Below, piece by piece: positions 1 to 7,550 of a stretch of 16,864 bases of DNA. This DNA comes from RPQJ01 sp036277615 (GTDB taxonomy: Bacteria > Pseudomonadota > Gammaproteobacteria > Steroidobacterales > Steroidobacteraceae). The notes below the pieces were generated by a model that saw only the letters and a program-made list of their open reading frames with translations, was not told the origin of the DNA and did no database searches. The stretch's first letter is position 1. Every line of letters starts with the position of its first letter. The stretch is taken from assembly GCA_036277615.1 (NCBI GenBank), contig DASUMQ010000150.1, forward strand, positions 1 to 16,864. Direction: 5' to 3'. Made by a program: the position numbers and the translations under genes.

Positions 1-621
1 ATCCGGGATATTGAACTGCTCATAGGGAAAAATCGCAGCGAACGGATGAGCCGCAGCGAATGCGTCCGCGTCGCGCTTGGCCCGCCAGTAAGCCGCGCTC
101 CTGGTTCGATGTTCAGCGGTCGCCTTTCGCAGCGACGTCCGCGCCTGCTCCGGTGTCAACGTGCGACTGGCGACGCCCTGCATGACGCCCAGCAGCTCCT
201 GTCGCGTCCAACGCAGGACCTGCAGCTCGGCCTCGTTCCTGGCCTGCGCCACGATCACGTCGGTGTCTGCCGCGGACAGCATCAATCGAAACGGGTCGAG
301 TCGTTGGGCCTCCCGTGCCTTGATCTCTGCGTCGAGCTGCATCAGCCACCGGGCGAGCTCGTTTCGCGGCAACCGATGGGCGGTGCCGAGCCGGGTATTC
401 AGGGTCCCGCGAAGGCGATCGACGTCATGGAGAGCTTGGTTGCGCTTCACTTCCAACGCGTCGGCTTGCGCGGCATCGGGAATCAGCGATCCCACCCGCG
501 AGTGGATGAACGACCTGTCGTCCTGCACGATGTCGACCGTCACGAGCAGCGCCAGGGCCAGCACGAACAGCAATACGCGTCCCGTCATCCACGTCGCAGC
601 GGTTTTCCCAGCCTCGATCAT
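1..621 (-). CDS. Membrane-anchored protein of unknown function (partial, N-terminal part)
   Basis: This reading frame is open from an ATG at 619-621 to the first base of the window, 207 codons without a stop, so the C-terminus lies outside. An in-frame TGA 36 bases upstream makes this ATG the first possible one; a weak purine-rich stretch (GCGAGAG) precedes it. The protein starts MIEAGKTAATWMTGRVLLFV, giving one hydrophobic segment at about residues 14-30. About 175 residues follow, rich in Ala, Arg, Glu and Leu, that look helical and probably lie outside the cytoplasm. I do not recognise a family and see no catalytic motif. It is divergent from phaC, with 180 bp between the start codons, so the two may share a control region. 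The frame is well supported because the opposite-strand frames over it give Arg/Ser-rich, low-quality sequence. Function unknown. Confidence 0.7.
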   Translation of the reverse strand, partial: MIEAGKTAATWMTGRVLLFVLALALLVTVDIVQDDRSFIHSRVGSLIPDAAQADALEVKRNQALHDVDRLRGTLNTRLGTAHRLPRNELARWLMQLDAEIKAREAQRLDPFRLMLSAADTDVIVAQARNEAELQVLRWTRQELLGVMQGVASRTLTPEQARTSLRKATAEHRTRSAAYWRAKRDADAFAAAHPFAAIFPYEQFNIPD

Positions 622-711
622 CGAGTCACGCTCTCGCTTCGCCCGTTCGCGGGCTCACGCGGGCAATGCCGTGGATCGTAGCGCACCGGGCCGCCACGAA
701 CCGCGACGTCG

Positions 712-728
712 CCAACAGGCCTTGTTGG
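712..728. promoter_or_regulatory. 17-bp inverted repeat, candidate operator upstream of phaC
   Basis: The sequence CCAACAGGCCTTGTTGG has perfect 6-bp arms (CCAACA and TGTTGG) around a 5-bp centre. It lies in the divergent region between the unknown membrane gene and phaC, 74 bp before the phaC start. A weak promoter candidate overlaps its right arm: TTGGTC at 725-730, an 18-bp spacer and TAGACT at 749-754, which would start transcription about 40 bp before phaC. A repressor bound here would block that promoter. The repeat is seen directly; its role is inference, and the promoter match is poor. Confidence 0.35.
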
Positions 729-801
729 TCACCGACTGCCAGCCAGACTAGACTGCAATCTCGTCGCCGTTCCACAGCAAACGCACACTACGGAGCGAGG
801 C

Positions 802-2490
802 ATGGCCGTCCAACGCAGACCCACGAAGAGCGGGCGGCCGAGAACGCGCAGGTCGGCCGCGCGATCCTCGGACGCAGGCACCCCAACGCCATCATCGACC
901 GAGCCGTCCGCCGTCGGCAGCGGGGCGAGCCTGCTGTCACCTCTGGGGCCGATCGCACGAGCGACGTGGAAACTGTCGGGGGGCCTCGCGCAGGCCGTGC
1001 TCGGGCAGTCGCCGATCGAGCTGTCGCCGAAGGATCCGCGATTTGCGGATCCCGCGTGGCGCGACAACTGGGCCTACCGGCGACTGGGCCAGAGCTACCT
1101 GACGTTCTGCCAGGCCGTCGACGAGCTCGCCGAGAGTAATCCCGACTGGCGCAAGCGCGAGCGCGCGAAATTCCTCGGCGGGGTGCTCACGAGCATGCTC
1201 GCACCGAACAACACCCTCCTCGGCAATCCCGCGGCCTTGAAGCGCGCGTTCGAGACCGGCGGGGCGAGCCTGCTCGCCGGGACGCGCAATCTGGTGCGCG
1301 ACGTGATCCGCAACAACGGCATGCCGAGCCAGGTGCCGTCCGGGGCGTTCAAGGTCGGTGAGACGCTTGCGGCCACGCCGGGGGCCGTGGTGTTCCGCAA
1401 CGAGATGGTCGAGCTGATCCAGTATCGGCCCACGACGCCGGAGGTGTCCGAACGGCCGACGCTCCTGATCGTGCCGCCGATCGGCAAGTACTACTTCATG
1501 GACCTCGCGCCCGGTCGCAGTTTCGTCGAGTATGCGGTCGCACGCGGCGTCACGATGTTCGTCACGAGCTGGCGCAACCCGACGGCCGAGCACCGGGACT
1601 GGGGGCTCGACGAGTACGTGCAGACCTGCCTCGACTCGGTCGACGCCGTGTGCGACATCGCGGGCACCGACGACCTCAACCTGATCGGCATGTGCGCCGG
1701 CGGCATCCTCGCGAGCCTGATGCTGAACGTCATGGCGGCTCGCGGCGATGAACGTGTGCACTCGGCGACGTTCGGCGTGATGCTGCTCGATTTCGGCCAT
1801 GCAAGCCCGATCGGTGCTTTCAACGAACCGCGCCTGCTGACGATGAGCCGACGGCGCTCCGAAGCGAAGGGCATCCTCCCGGCGAACGACCTGAGCAGGG
1901 TGTTCGCGTGGATGCGCCCGAACGACCTGGTCTGGAATTACTGGTGGAACAATTACCTGATGGGCAAGGACCCGCCGGCGTTCGACATCCTGGCGTGGAG
2001 CGTCGATGCGACGAACCTGCCGGCGCGACTGCACAGCCAGTTTCTCGACATCTTCCAGCGCAATCCATTACCTGGACGCAATCAGATGCAGGTGCTCGGC
2101 GAGCCCGTGAACCTGCGGCAGATCGAGATCGAGACGCTGGTCACCGGCGCGTTGACGGATCACCTGACGCCCTGGAAAGGCTGCTATCGTGCAACCCAGA
2201 TCCTGGGCGGACCCAGCACGTTCATATTGAGCAACGCCGGACACATTGCGAGTCTCGTCAATCCCCCGGGGAATCCCAAGGCCACGTACTGGCTCGGTCC
2301 GGAGCCGGGCCGAGATCCCGACGCGTGGCTCGAGAAGGCGCACAAGCACACGGGCACGTGGTGGGACGTCTGGGCCGAGTGGACGCTGGCGCGCAGTGGC
2401 GGCAAGCGACCGGCGCCGGCCAGACTCGGCAGTGAACGATTCCCGGCGGCCACCGCGGCGCCCGGTGAATATGTTCTGGAGCGAGCCTGA
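802..2490 (+). CDS. phaC: Poly(3-hydroxyalkanoate) synthase, class II-like
   Basis: PhaC polymerises (R)-3-hydroxyacyl-CoA into PHA on the surface of cytoplasmic granules, releasing CoA. The 562-aa product has a Ser/Arg/Thr-rich start (about 1-45), a PhaC N-terminal region (about 60-240) and an alpha/beta-hydrolase core. The lipase-like box GMCAGG places the catalytic Cys at 298; Asp453 (in TDHLTPW) and His481 (in NAGHIASLVNPP) complete the triad. The segment around residues 371-400 (MRPNDLVWNYWWNNYL, then KDPPAFDILAW) and the Cys-Asp and Asp-His spacings of 155 and 28 resemble Pseudomonas class II enzymes more than class I. The ATG at 802 has GGAG at 792-795. phaZ follows 68 bp later on the same strand, the Pseudomonas gene order. 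Family is certain; class, and so monomer length preference, is inferred. Confidence 0.95.
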   Translation: MAVQRRPTKSGRPRTRRSAARSSDAGTPTPSSTEPSAVGSGASLLSPLGPIARATWKLSGGLAQAVLGQSPIELSPKDPRFADPAWRDNWAYRRLGQSYLTFCQAVDELAESNPDWRKRERAKFLGGVLTSMLAPNNTLLGNPAALKRAFETGGASLLAGTRNLVRDVIRNNGMPSQVPSGAFKVGETLAATPGAVVFRNEMVELIQYRPTTPEVSERPTLLIVPPIGKYYFMDLAPGRSFVEYAVARGVTMFVTSWRNPTAEHRDWGLDEYVQTCLDSVDAVCDIAGTDDLNLIGMCAGGILASLMLNVMAARGDERVHSATFGVMLLDFGHASPIGAFNEPRLLTMSRRRSEAKGILPANDLSRVFAWMRPNDLVWNYWWNNYLMGKDPPAFDILAWSVDATNLPARLHSQFLDIFQRNPLPGRNQMQVLGEPVNLRQIEIETLVTGALTDHLTPWKGCYRATQILGGPSTFILSNAGHIASLVNPPGNPKATYWLGPEPGRDPDAWLEKAHKHTGTWWDVWAEWTLARSGGKRPAPARLGSERFPAATAAPGEYVLERA

Positions 2491-2532
2491 CATCCTGGCG
2501 AGCGATCACGCGAGACGACTGAGACCAAACGA

Positions 2533-2562
2533 ATGAAATCGATGGTTATGGTTACCGCGTGA
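2533..2562 (+). other. Possible 9-codon leader peptide overlapping the phaZ start
   Basis: Between phaC and phaZ a small frame reads MKSMVMVTA and stops at a TGA (2560-2562) that overlaps the GTG start of phaZ in the sequence GTGA. It has three in-frame ATGs (2533, 2542, 2548). Its ribosome-binding site is weak. phaZ has no convincing site of its own, so translation of this frame could feed ribosomes to phaZ by termination-reinitiation. This is inference from the overlap; a frame this short can arise by chance. Confidence 0.25.
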
Positions 2563-3434
2563 CGGTGCTCGCCTCGCGGCGCCACGGACGACGGCGCCCG
2601 GCATCCCGGAAGCACGGAACGATCGCACCGACCGAGATCCGGTCCATCGAAGTCGATGGGCGACAGCTCCGCGTCGGCATCAGGCACGGTCGCGGCACGC
2701 CGCTGCTGATCTGCAACGGCGTCGGCGCGAGCCTGGAATTGCTCGAACCGCTCACCCGGGCGCTGGCCGGCGTCGAAACAATCGTTTTCGACGTCCCGGG
2801 CGTCGGTGGTTCCGAACGGCCGCTCCTGCCCTACACCGTGCCGGCCCTCGCGCGCCTCATCGCGCGCATGCTCGACGTGCTCGGTTACTCGCGTGTCGAT
2901 GTCCTGGGCCTGTCATGGGGCGGCGCGCTGGCCCAGCAGTTCGCACGCAGCTTCCGCAAACGCTGCCGGCGGCTGATTCTCGCGGCGACCACGCCCGGTG
3001 TGACGATGGTGCCGGCCTCGCCGTCCGTGCTGAGGCGACTCGCGCACCCGAGGCGCTACCAGGACGCAGCGTACCTGCGCCGCATTGCGCCCCAACTCTA
3101 CGGCGGCCAGGTGCGCCGCGATAAACACATGATCGACCGGCACAGTGCGCACCTGCGTCCGCCGGACCTGCTCGGCTATCTCTATCAACAGCTCGCGTTC
3201 TGCGCGTGGTCGAGCCTGTTGTGGTTGCCGTGCATCAGGCAACCCACGCTCGTGCTGGCCGGCACGGACGATCCGTTGGTTCCAGTGGTCAATGCCGAGA
3301 TCCTTGCCGCGCTCATTCCGCGCGCCCGACTGCACCTGGTCGAGGACGGACACCTGTTCCTGCTCAGTCCGTCGCAACCGGCATTGCCGGTCATCCAGTC
3401 GTTCCTGACGGAGCCGGAGACTGCCTCAGTCTGA
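2559..3434 (+). CDS. phaZ: Intracellular medium-chain-length PHA depolymerase
   Basis: PhaZ hydrolyses stored medium-chain-length PHA in granules to hydroxyalkanoic acids. The 291-aa alpha/beta hydrolase closely follows the Pseudomonas PhaZ pattern: LLICNGVGASLEL near the start, then FDVPGVGGSERP, the nucleophile elbow GLSWGG with Ser119, GTDDPLVPV with Asp238, and DGHLFLL with His265. The Ser-Asp (119) and Asp-His (27) spacings equal those of the Ser102-Asp221-His248 triad I recall for P. putida PhaZ. It follows phaC by 68 bp and is probably cotranscribed. The GTG at 2559 is the most upstream plausible start after an in-frame stop (2520-2522); a GTG at 2565 is an alternative, and neither has a clear ribosome-binding site. 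The usual family length is about 283. The 3' end overlaps the convergent DUF2231 gene by 9 bp. A general serine esterase is a less likely reading. Confidence 0.92.
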   Translation: MTVLASRRHGRRRPASRKHGTIAPTEIRSIEVDGRQLRVGIRHGRGTPLLICNGVGASLELLEPLTRALAGVETIVFDVPGVGGSERPLLPYTVPALARLIARMLDVLGYSRVDVLGLSWGGALAQQFARSFRKRCRRLILAATTPGVTMVPASPSVLRRLAHPRRYQDAAYLRRIAPQLYGGQVRRDKHMIDRHSAHLRPPDLLGYLYQQLAFCAWSSLLWLPCIRQPTLVLAGTDDPLVPVVNAEILAALIPRARLHLVEDGHLFLLSPSQPALPVIQSFLTEPETASV

Positions 3435-3902
3435 CCGGTCGGCAATGCCCACGCGATGGCGATAGACCATTTCCCAGCCTTGCCAGCCGTTGAACAGCAG
3501 CAACAGCACGCCCAATGCTGACAGCGACACTCCCAGCGGCACCACCGCATCGGCCGAGTTGTCGCCGGCTCGCAGCAGCAGGTTGAACGCCTCGAGGCCC
3601 ACGAGCACGAGGTTGCCAATCATGTGTCGACGTGCCGGTGGCAGCGCGCGGATGCGCGCATCGCCGAAGAAGTCGATGAACCCTCCGACCGCTGCGAGCA
3701 AGGCTGTGACGATGCCGACGCCGAGCAGCCATTGCGAAGCCTCGACCCAGAACGGATTGCCGGTGTTGATGAACGCGATGTCCGCGGCCAGCGCGCCCAC
3801 GAACGACGCGATTGGAAACGGAATTGCCATCGGATGCAGAGGATGGCCCGCGATGCTCGCGGTGCTCCGGGGATTGGTCGAGTCGATCTTTCCGCGGTCC
3901 AT
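3426..3902 (-). CDS. DUF2231 family four-helix membrane protein
   Basis: The 158-aa product carries the DUF2231 (PF09990) signature GHPLHPMAIPFPIA at residues 19-32 and four likely membrane helices at about 24-46, 54-76, 93-111 and 119-138. The short loop between helices 2 and 3 has DFFGDARIRALPPARR, also typical. Function is not established; the conserved His residues have led to suggestions of haem or metal binding, which I cannot test here. The ATG at 3902 is chosen because AAGGGA (minus strand, 3913-3908) lies 5 nt upstream; an in-frame start at 3941 would add 13 residues of poor sequence and lacks such a site. It follows deaD on the same strand after 129 bp, so it could be read through from the ybiT-deaD unit or have its own promoter. 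Its end overlaps phaZ tail to tail by 9 bp. Confidence 0.88.
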   Translation of the reverse strand: MDRGKIDSTNPRSTASIAGHPLHPMAIPFPIASFVGALAADIAFINTGNPFWVEASQWLLGVGIVTALLAAVGGFIDFFGDARIRALPPARRHMIGNLVLVGLEAFNLLLRAGDNSADAVVPLGVSLSALGVLLLLFNGWQGWEMVYRHRVGIADRSD

Positions 3903-4031
3903 GAACGTCCCTTCCCGTGCGTGCGCCGTTGGCGATCGCAAGACCTTACTTGGGTCGACTTCGCATGAGAATCAGACGGCCGACACGCCGCTGTAAGACC
4001 ATCTTCCCAACTCAGTAAACCGCGTACCCGC

Positions 4032-5768
4032 TCAGTTCTTGCGCTTGCGTTTCGGCGAGCCTTGTCCTGCCGGCGCACGCTTGGGCGGCTTGCGCAGCGG
4101 CTTGGGTGGCACGTGGCTGGCCAGTTGGATCCGCAGCATCTGCCCCGCCACGCGCGTCTTGGCCAGTTCCGCGCGGAGTTCCTGCGGCAGGCCCATGGGC
4201 AGCCCGACGAACGTGTGATCCTCGCGGATGTCGACGTGCCCGATCTGCCGGCCCTCGAGCCCGGCGACGTTGGCGATGGCGCCGACGATGTTGCCGGGCT
4301 TCACCCCGTGGACGTAGCCGACCTCGATGCGGTAGGTCTCGGTGTCTTCCTCGGCCAGGCGCCCTTCCCGCTCCGGCTCGAACGGGCGGACGTCTCGTCC
4401 GGGTCGTTCTGGACTCGTGGCTGCTCGAGCACCCTTCTCCTCCAGCAGCAGCGGGCTGCCGCCCTGCATGAGGCTGGCAAGTGCTGCGGCGATGTCGAGC
4501 GCGGGAACGTCGTGCTCGCGTTCGAACTCCTCGATCAGGCTGCGGAACGGTTCGGCCTGCCCGGCGGCGATGGCCTCGACGATCCGTTGCCGGAACCGTG
4601 CGACGCGTTGCTCGTTGACGTCCGCGATCGTCGGCAGGTCCATCGGTTCCAGCGGCGACCGGGTCGCGCGCTCGATGTAGCGCAGCATGTTGCGCTCGCG
4701 CGGCGTGATGAACAGGATGGCCTCGCCGTTGCGCCCGGCGCGGCCCGTGCGCCCGATCCGATGGACGTACGACTCGGTGTCGTACGGCACGTCGTAATTG
4801 ACGACGTGGCTGATGCGTTCGACGTCCAGGCCACGCGCCGCGACGTCAGTCGCGACGAGGATGTCGAGCTGTCCGCCCTTGAACCGCGCCACGGTCCGCT
4901 CGCGTTCCTTCTGCTGCATGTCGCCGTTGAGCGGCGCCACCGCGAACCCGCGCGCCTCGAGCCGTTCGGCCAGTTCGACCGTCGATTGCTTGGTGCGTGT
5001 AAAGACGAGCATGCCGTCGAACGATTCGGCCTCGAGGATCCGGGTCAACGCGTCGAGCTTGTGCACGCCGCTCACGATCCAGTAGCGCTGCCGGATGTTG
5101 GCCGCCGTGCTGGTCCGGCTGGCGATCGTGACTTCGACCGGCTCGCGCAGGTGCTTCTGCGCGATGCGGCGGATCGGGCTGGGAATCGTGGCGGAAAACA
5201 GCGCGACCTGCCGCCCGGCCGGCGTCTGCTCGAGGATCCATTCGATGTCGTCGACGAACCCCATCTGCAGCATCTCGTCGGCCTCGTCGAGTACGAGACA
5301 GGTCACGCCGCCGAGTTGCAGGGTGCCGCGCTTGATGTGGTCCATCACGCGGCCCGGGGTGCCGACGACGACGTGCGCGCCGCGCTTGAGGCTCTGCAAC
5401 TGCGGCGCGTAACTCTGGCCGCCGTAGATCGGCAGCACGTGAAAGCCCTTGATGGCGGCGGCGTACTTGCCAAAGGCCTCGGCGACCTGGATCGCGAGCT
5501 CGCGTGTCGGCACCAGCACGATGACCTGCGGCGTGTCGCCGCGCACCTTGATGCGGCTCAGCAGCGGCAGGGCGAATGCCGCGGTCTTGCCGGTGCCGGT
5601 CTGCGCCTGCCCGAGCATGTCATGACCGGCGAGCAGGACCGGGATCGTCGCGGCCTGGATCGGCGACGGCGCCTCGTAGCCCACCGTCTTGACGGCCTCG
5701 AGCACGCTCGCGCTGAGGCCCAGTTCGTCGAACGAGGTGGCCGTGACGGGTTCGGAGGAGGCAGTCAT
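4032..5768 (-). CDS. deaD: DEAD-box ATP-dependent RNA helicase, DeaD/CsdA type
   Basis: This cytoplasmic RNA helicase unwinds RNA during ribosome assembly and mRNA turnover; the E. coli relative is cold-induced. The 578-aa protein shows all core motifs in order: Q motif (Phe13, Gln38), AQTGTGKT (55-62), PTREL (87-91), TPGR (137-140), DEAD (161-164), SAT (192-194), RGLD (312-315) and HRIGRTGR (336-343). A DbpA-type RNA-binding domain follows at about 478-550 (YRIEVGYVHGVKPGNIVGAI), then a basic Lys/Arg/Pro tail (553-578). The DbpA domain separates it from RhlE and RhlB; DbpA itself would be about 460 aa, so the length and the linker favour DeaD. It starts 14 bp after the ybiT stop on the same strand, with AGGA just inside that junction, so the two are almost certainly one transcript. 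The long plus-strand frame over it is a shadow. Confidence 0.95.
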   Translation of the reverse strand: MTASSEPVTATSFDELGLSASVLEAVKTVGYEAPSPIQAATIPVLLAGHDMLGQAQTGTGKTAAFALPLLSRIKVRGDTPQVIVLVPTRELAIQVAEAFGKYAAAIKGFHVLPIYGGQSYAPQLQSLKRGAHVVVGTPGRVMDHIKRGTLQLGGVTCLVLDEADEMLQMGFVDDIEWILEQTPAGRQVALFSATIPSPIRRIAQKHLREPVEVTIASRTSTAANIRQRYWIVSGVHKLDALTRILEAESFDGMLVFTRTKQSTVELAERLEARGFAVAPLNGDMQQKERERTVARFKGGQLDILVATDVAARGLDVERISHVVNYDVPYDTESYVHRIGRTGRAGRNGEAILFITPRERNMLRYIERATRSPLEPMDLPTIADVNEQRVARFRQRIVEAIAAGQAEPFRSLIEEFEREHDVPALDIAAALASLMQGGSPLLLEEKGARAATSPERPGRDVRPFEPEREGRLAEEDTETYRIEVGYVHGVKPGNIVGAIANVAGLEGRQIGHVDIREDHTFVGLPMGLPQELRAELAKTRVAGQMLRIQLASHVPPKPLRKPPKRAPAGQGSPKRKRKN

Positions 5769-5782
5769 GGCTGGTGCGCGTC

Positions 5783-7387
5783 CTAGTACTCGGCGTGCTG
5801 GCTGTCGAGGTATTCGTCGTAACTACCTGTAAAGTCAGCAAAACTACCATCGGGTTTCAGTTCGATCAGCCGCGTCGCGAGGGCACTCACGAACTCACGG
5901 TCGTGCGAGACGAAGATCAGCGTGCCGGGATATTTCTCGAGCCCGATCTGCAGCGACTCGATCGTTTCCATGTCCATGTGGTTGGTCGGCTCGTCCATGA
6001 GCAGCACGTTCGGGCGCGTGAGCATCAGCTTGCCGTAGATCATGCGACCCTTTTCGCCGCCCGACAGCACCTTCACGGACTTCTTGGTTTCGTCGCCGGA
6101 AAACAGCAGCCGGCCGAGGGTGGCACGCACGATCTGTTCGTCGTCCGCCTTGCCGCTCCACGTGGACATCCAGTTGAACAGGTCCACCTTCGCGCCGAAC
6201 TCGGCCTGCGGGTCCTGCGGCATGTACCCCGGTTGCGCGTTCTCCACCCAGGTGATGCGCCCGTGGGTCGGCGTGAGTTCGCCGGCCAGGCACCGCATCA
6301 GCGTGGTCTTGCCGATGCCGTTCGGCCCGATGATCGCGACACGCTGCTCCGCTTCGATCGTGAAATTGAGGTCCGTGAACACGTCCCGCTCCGCGACGGG
6401 GTAGCGGAACGACAGCCCCTCGACCGTGACTGCCGAGCGGTACAGTTTCTTCGCCTGCTCGAAGCGGATGTAGGGGTTCTGGCGCGAGGACGGGCGCACC
6501 TCCTCGAGCTTGATCTTCTCGAGCTGGCGCTTGCGCGAGGTCGCCTGGCGCGCCTTCGACGCGTTGGCCGAGAAGCGTCGCACGAACTCCTGCAGGTCCG
6601 AGATCTGTGCTTTCGCCTTGGCGTTGGAGGCTTCGACGCGCTGGCGGGCCTGGACGGACGCCAGCATGAAATCGTCGTAGTTGCCCGGATAGAGCTTGAG
6701 CTGCTGGTAATCGAGGTCGGCGATGTGCGTGCAGACCTGGTTCAGGAAGTGGCGGTCGTGGCTGATGATGATCATCGTCGCGTCGTACGCATTGATGACC
6801 TTCTCGAGCCAGCCGATCGAGTGGATGTCGAGGTTGTTCGTGGGCTCGTCGAGCAGCAGCACGTCGGGCCGCGAGAACAACGCTTGTGCGAGCAGCACGC
6901 GCAACTTGAGGCCCGGCGGAATTTCCCGCATCGGCAGGTCGTGCTTCGACTCGTCGATGCCCGCATCGATCAGGATCGCGCCTGCCCGCGCCTCGGCGGT
7001 GTATCCGTCGTACTCGGCAACCCGGCTTTCGAGCTCGGCCGCCCGCATGTAGTCGTCGTCGGTGGCCGCAGGGTCCGCGTAGATGCGGTCGCGCTCGTGG
7101 ATCGCCTGCCACATCTCCGCATGCCCCTGCATGACGACGTCGAGCACGCGCTCGTCCTCGTAGCCGAACTGGTTCTGGCTCAGCTTGCCGAGGCGCATGC
7201 CCGCCTGCAGCACCACGTCACCGGAACTCGGCTCGAGTTCGCCGCCCAGGATCTTCATGAGCGTTGACTTGCCGCAGCCGTTCGCGCCGATCAAGCCGTA
7301 GCGGTTGCCGTCGCCGAACTTGACCGAGACGTGCTCGAACAGCGGCTTGGCTTCGAACTGGATCGAAAGGTTGGTCGTGGACAGCAT
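5783..7387 (-). CDS. ybiT: ABC-F family ribosome-associated ATPase, YbiT type
   Basis: ABC-F proteins bind the ribosomal E site and help stalled or poorly placed tRNA; they are soluble and not transporters. The 534-aa protein has two ATPase domains: Walker A GANGCGKST (34-42), a degenerate signature PPGLKLRVLLAQ (157-168), LLLDEPTNNLD (177-187) and H-loop His210; then GPNGIGKTT (354-362), LSGGEKGRM (441-449), LLMDEPTNHMD (462-472) and His495. The linker (about 240-320) contains RRFSANASKARQATSRKRQL. Length and sequence match E. coli YbiT (about 530 aa), including the non-LSGG first signature and the MLSTTNL start, better than EttA or Uup. The ATG at 7387 lacks a strong ribosome-binding site. 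deaD follows after 14 bp. A resistance-type ABC-F is unlikely given the YbiT-like linker. Confidence 0.94.
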   Translation of the reverse strand: MLSTTNLSIQFEAKPLFEHVSVKFGDGNRYGLIGANGCGKSTLMKILGGELEPSSGDVVLQAGMRLGKLSQNQFGYEDERVLDVVMQGHAEMWQAIHERDRIYADPAATDDDYMRAAELESRVAEYDGYTAEARAGAILIDAGIDESKHDLPMREIPPGLKLRVLLAQALFSRPDVLLLDEPTNNLDIHSIGWLEKVINAYDATMIIISHDRHFLNQVCTHIADLDYQQLKLYPGNYDDFMLASVQARQRVEASNAKAKAQISDLQEFVRRFSANASKARQATSRKRQLEKIKLEEVRPSSRQNPYIRFEQAKKLYRSAVTVEGLSFRYPVAERDVFTDLNFTIEAEQRVAIIGPNGIGKTTLMRCLAGELTPTHGRITWVENAQPGYMPQDPQAEFGAKVDLFNWMSTWSGKADDEQIVRATLGRLLFSGDETKKSVKVLSGGEKGRMIYGKLMLTRPNVLLMDEPTNHMDMETIESLQIGLEKYPGTLIFVSHDREFVSALATRLIELKPDGSFADFTGSYDEYLDSQHAEY

Positions 7388-7444
7388 GTGCGCCCGGAAT
7401 GAGGAAAACGGGAGGGACCGGGCGATTGCCGGTCGCGCAGTTTA

Positions 7445-7485
7445 GCCCAGTTGGGCGCCCAACCAGGAATGGTCCGTGCGGACCA
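7445..7485. promoter_or_regulatory. Tandem palindromes upstream of ybiT
   Basis: Two perfect palindromes sit between the cheX-like stop and the ybiT start: GTTGGGCGCCCAAC at 7450-7463 and TGGTCCGTGCGGACCA at 7470-7485. Their centres are 21 bp apart, about two helical turns. A third, GCCCAGTTGGGC at 7445-7456, overlaps the first so that the two cannot fold together. They end 58 bp before the ybiT ATG. A weak -10-like TAAACT (minus strand, 7445-7440) adjoins them. They could be operator half-sites, alternative leader-RNA hairpins, or a terminator for the upstream operon; no T-tract follows on either strand, which argues against a simple intrinsic terminator. Confidence 0.4.
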
Positions 7486-7550
7486 GCGCTCGCCTCGCTA
7501 CGACAGGTCCTGCCCCGGGCGATGGGCGCTTGCGATGCGCAGGCCGTTGG

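Noticed and set aside
46..751. Two plus-strand frames at the left edge
   Set aside because: They lie over the minus-strand partial gene, have no ribosome-binding site and read as Arg/Ser-rich shadow sequence.
4062..5786. 574-codon open frame on the plus strand opposite deaD
   Set aside because: It is an exact antisense shadow of a clear helicase gene, with Arg/Asp/His-rich sequence and no motif; long antisense frames are expected in GC-rich DNA.
5774..7267. 497-codon open frame on the plus strand opposite ybiT
   Set aside because: Antisense shadow of the ABC-F gene; composition is biased to Val, Arg, His and Asp and shows no domain.
7470..7485. Palindrome as an intrinsic terminator of the signalling operon
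   Set aside because: The stem is strong but no T-tract follows on the minus strand, so it is listed as a regulatory element of unknown type.
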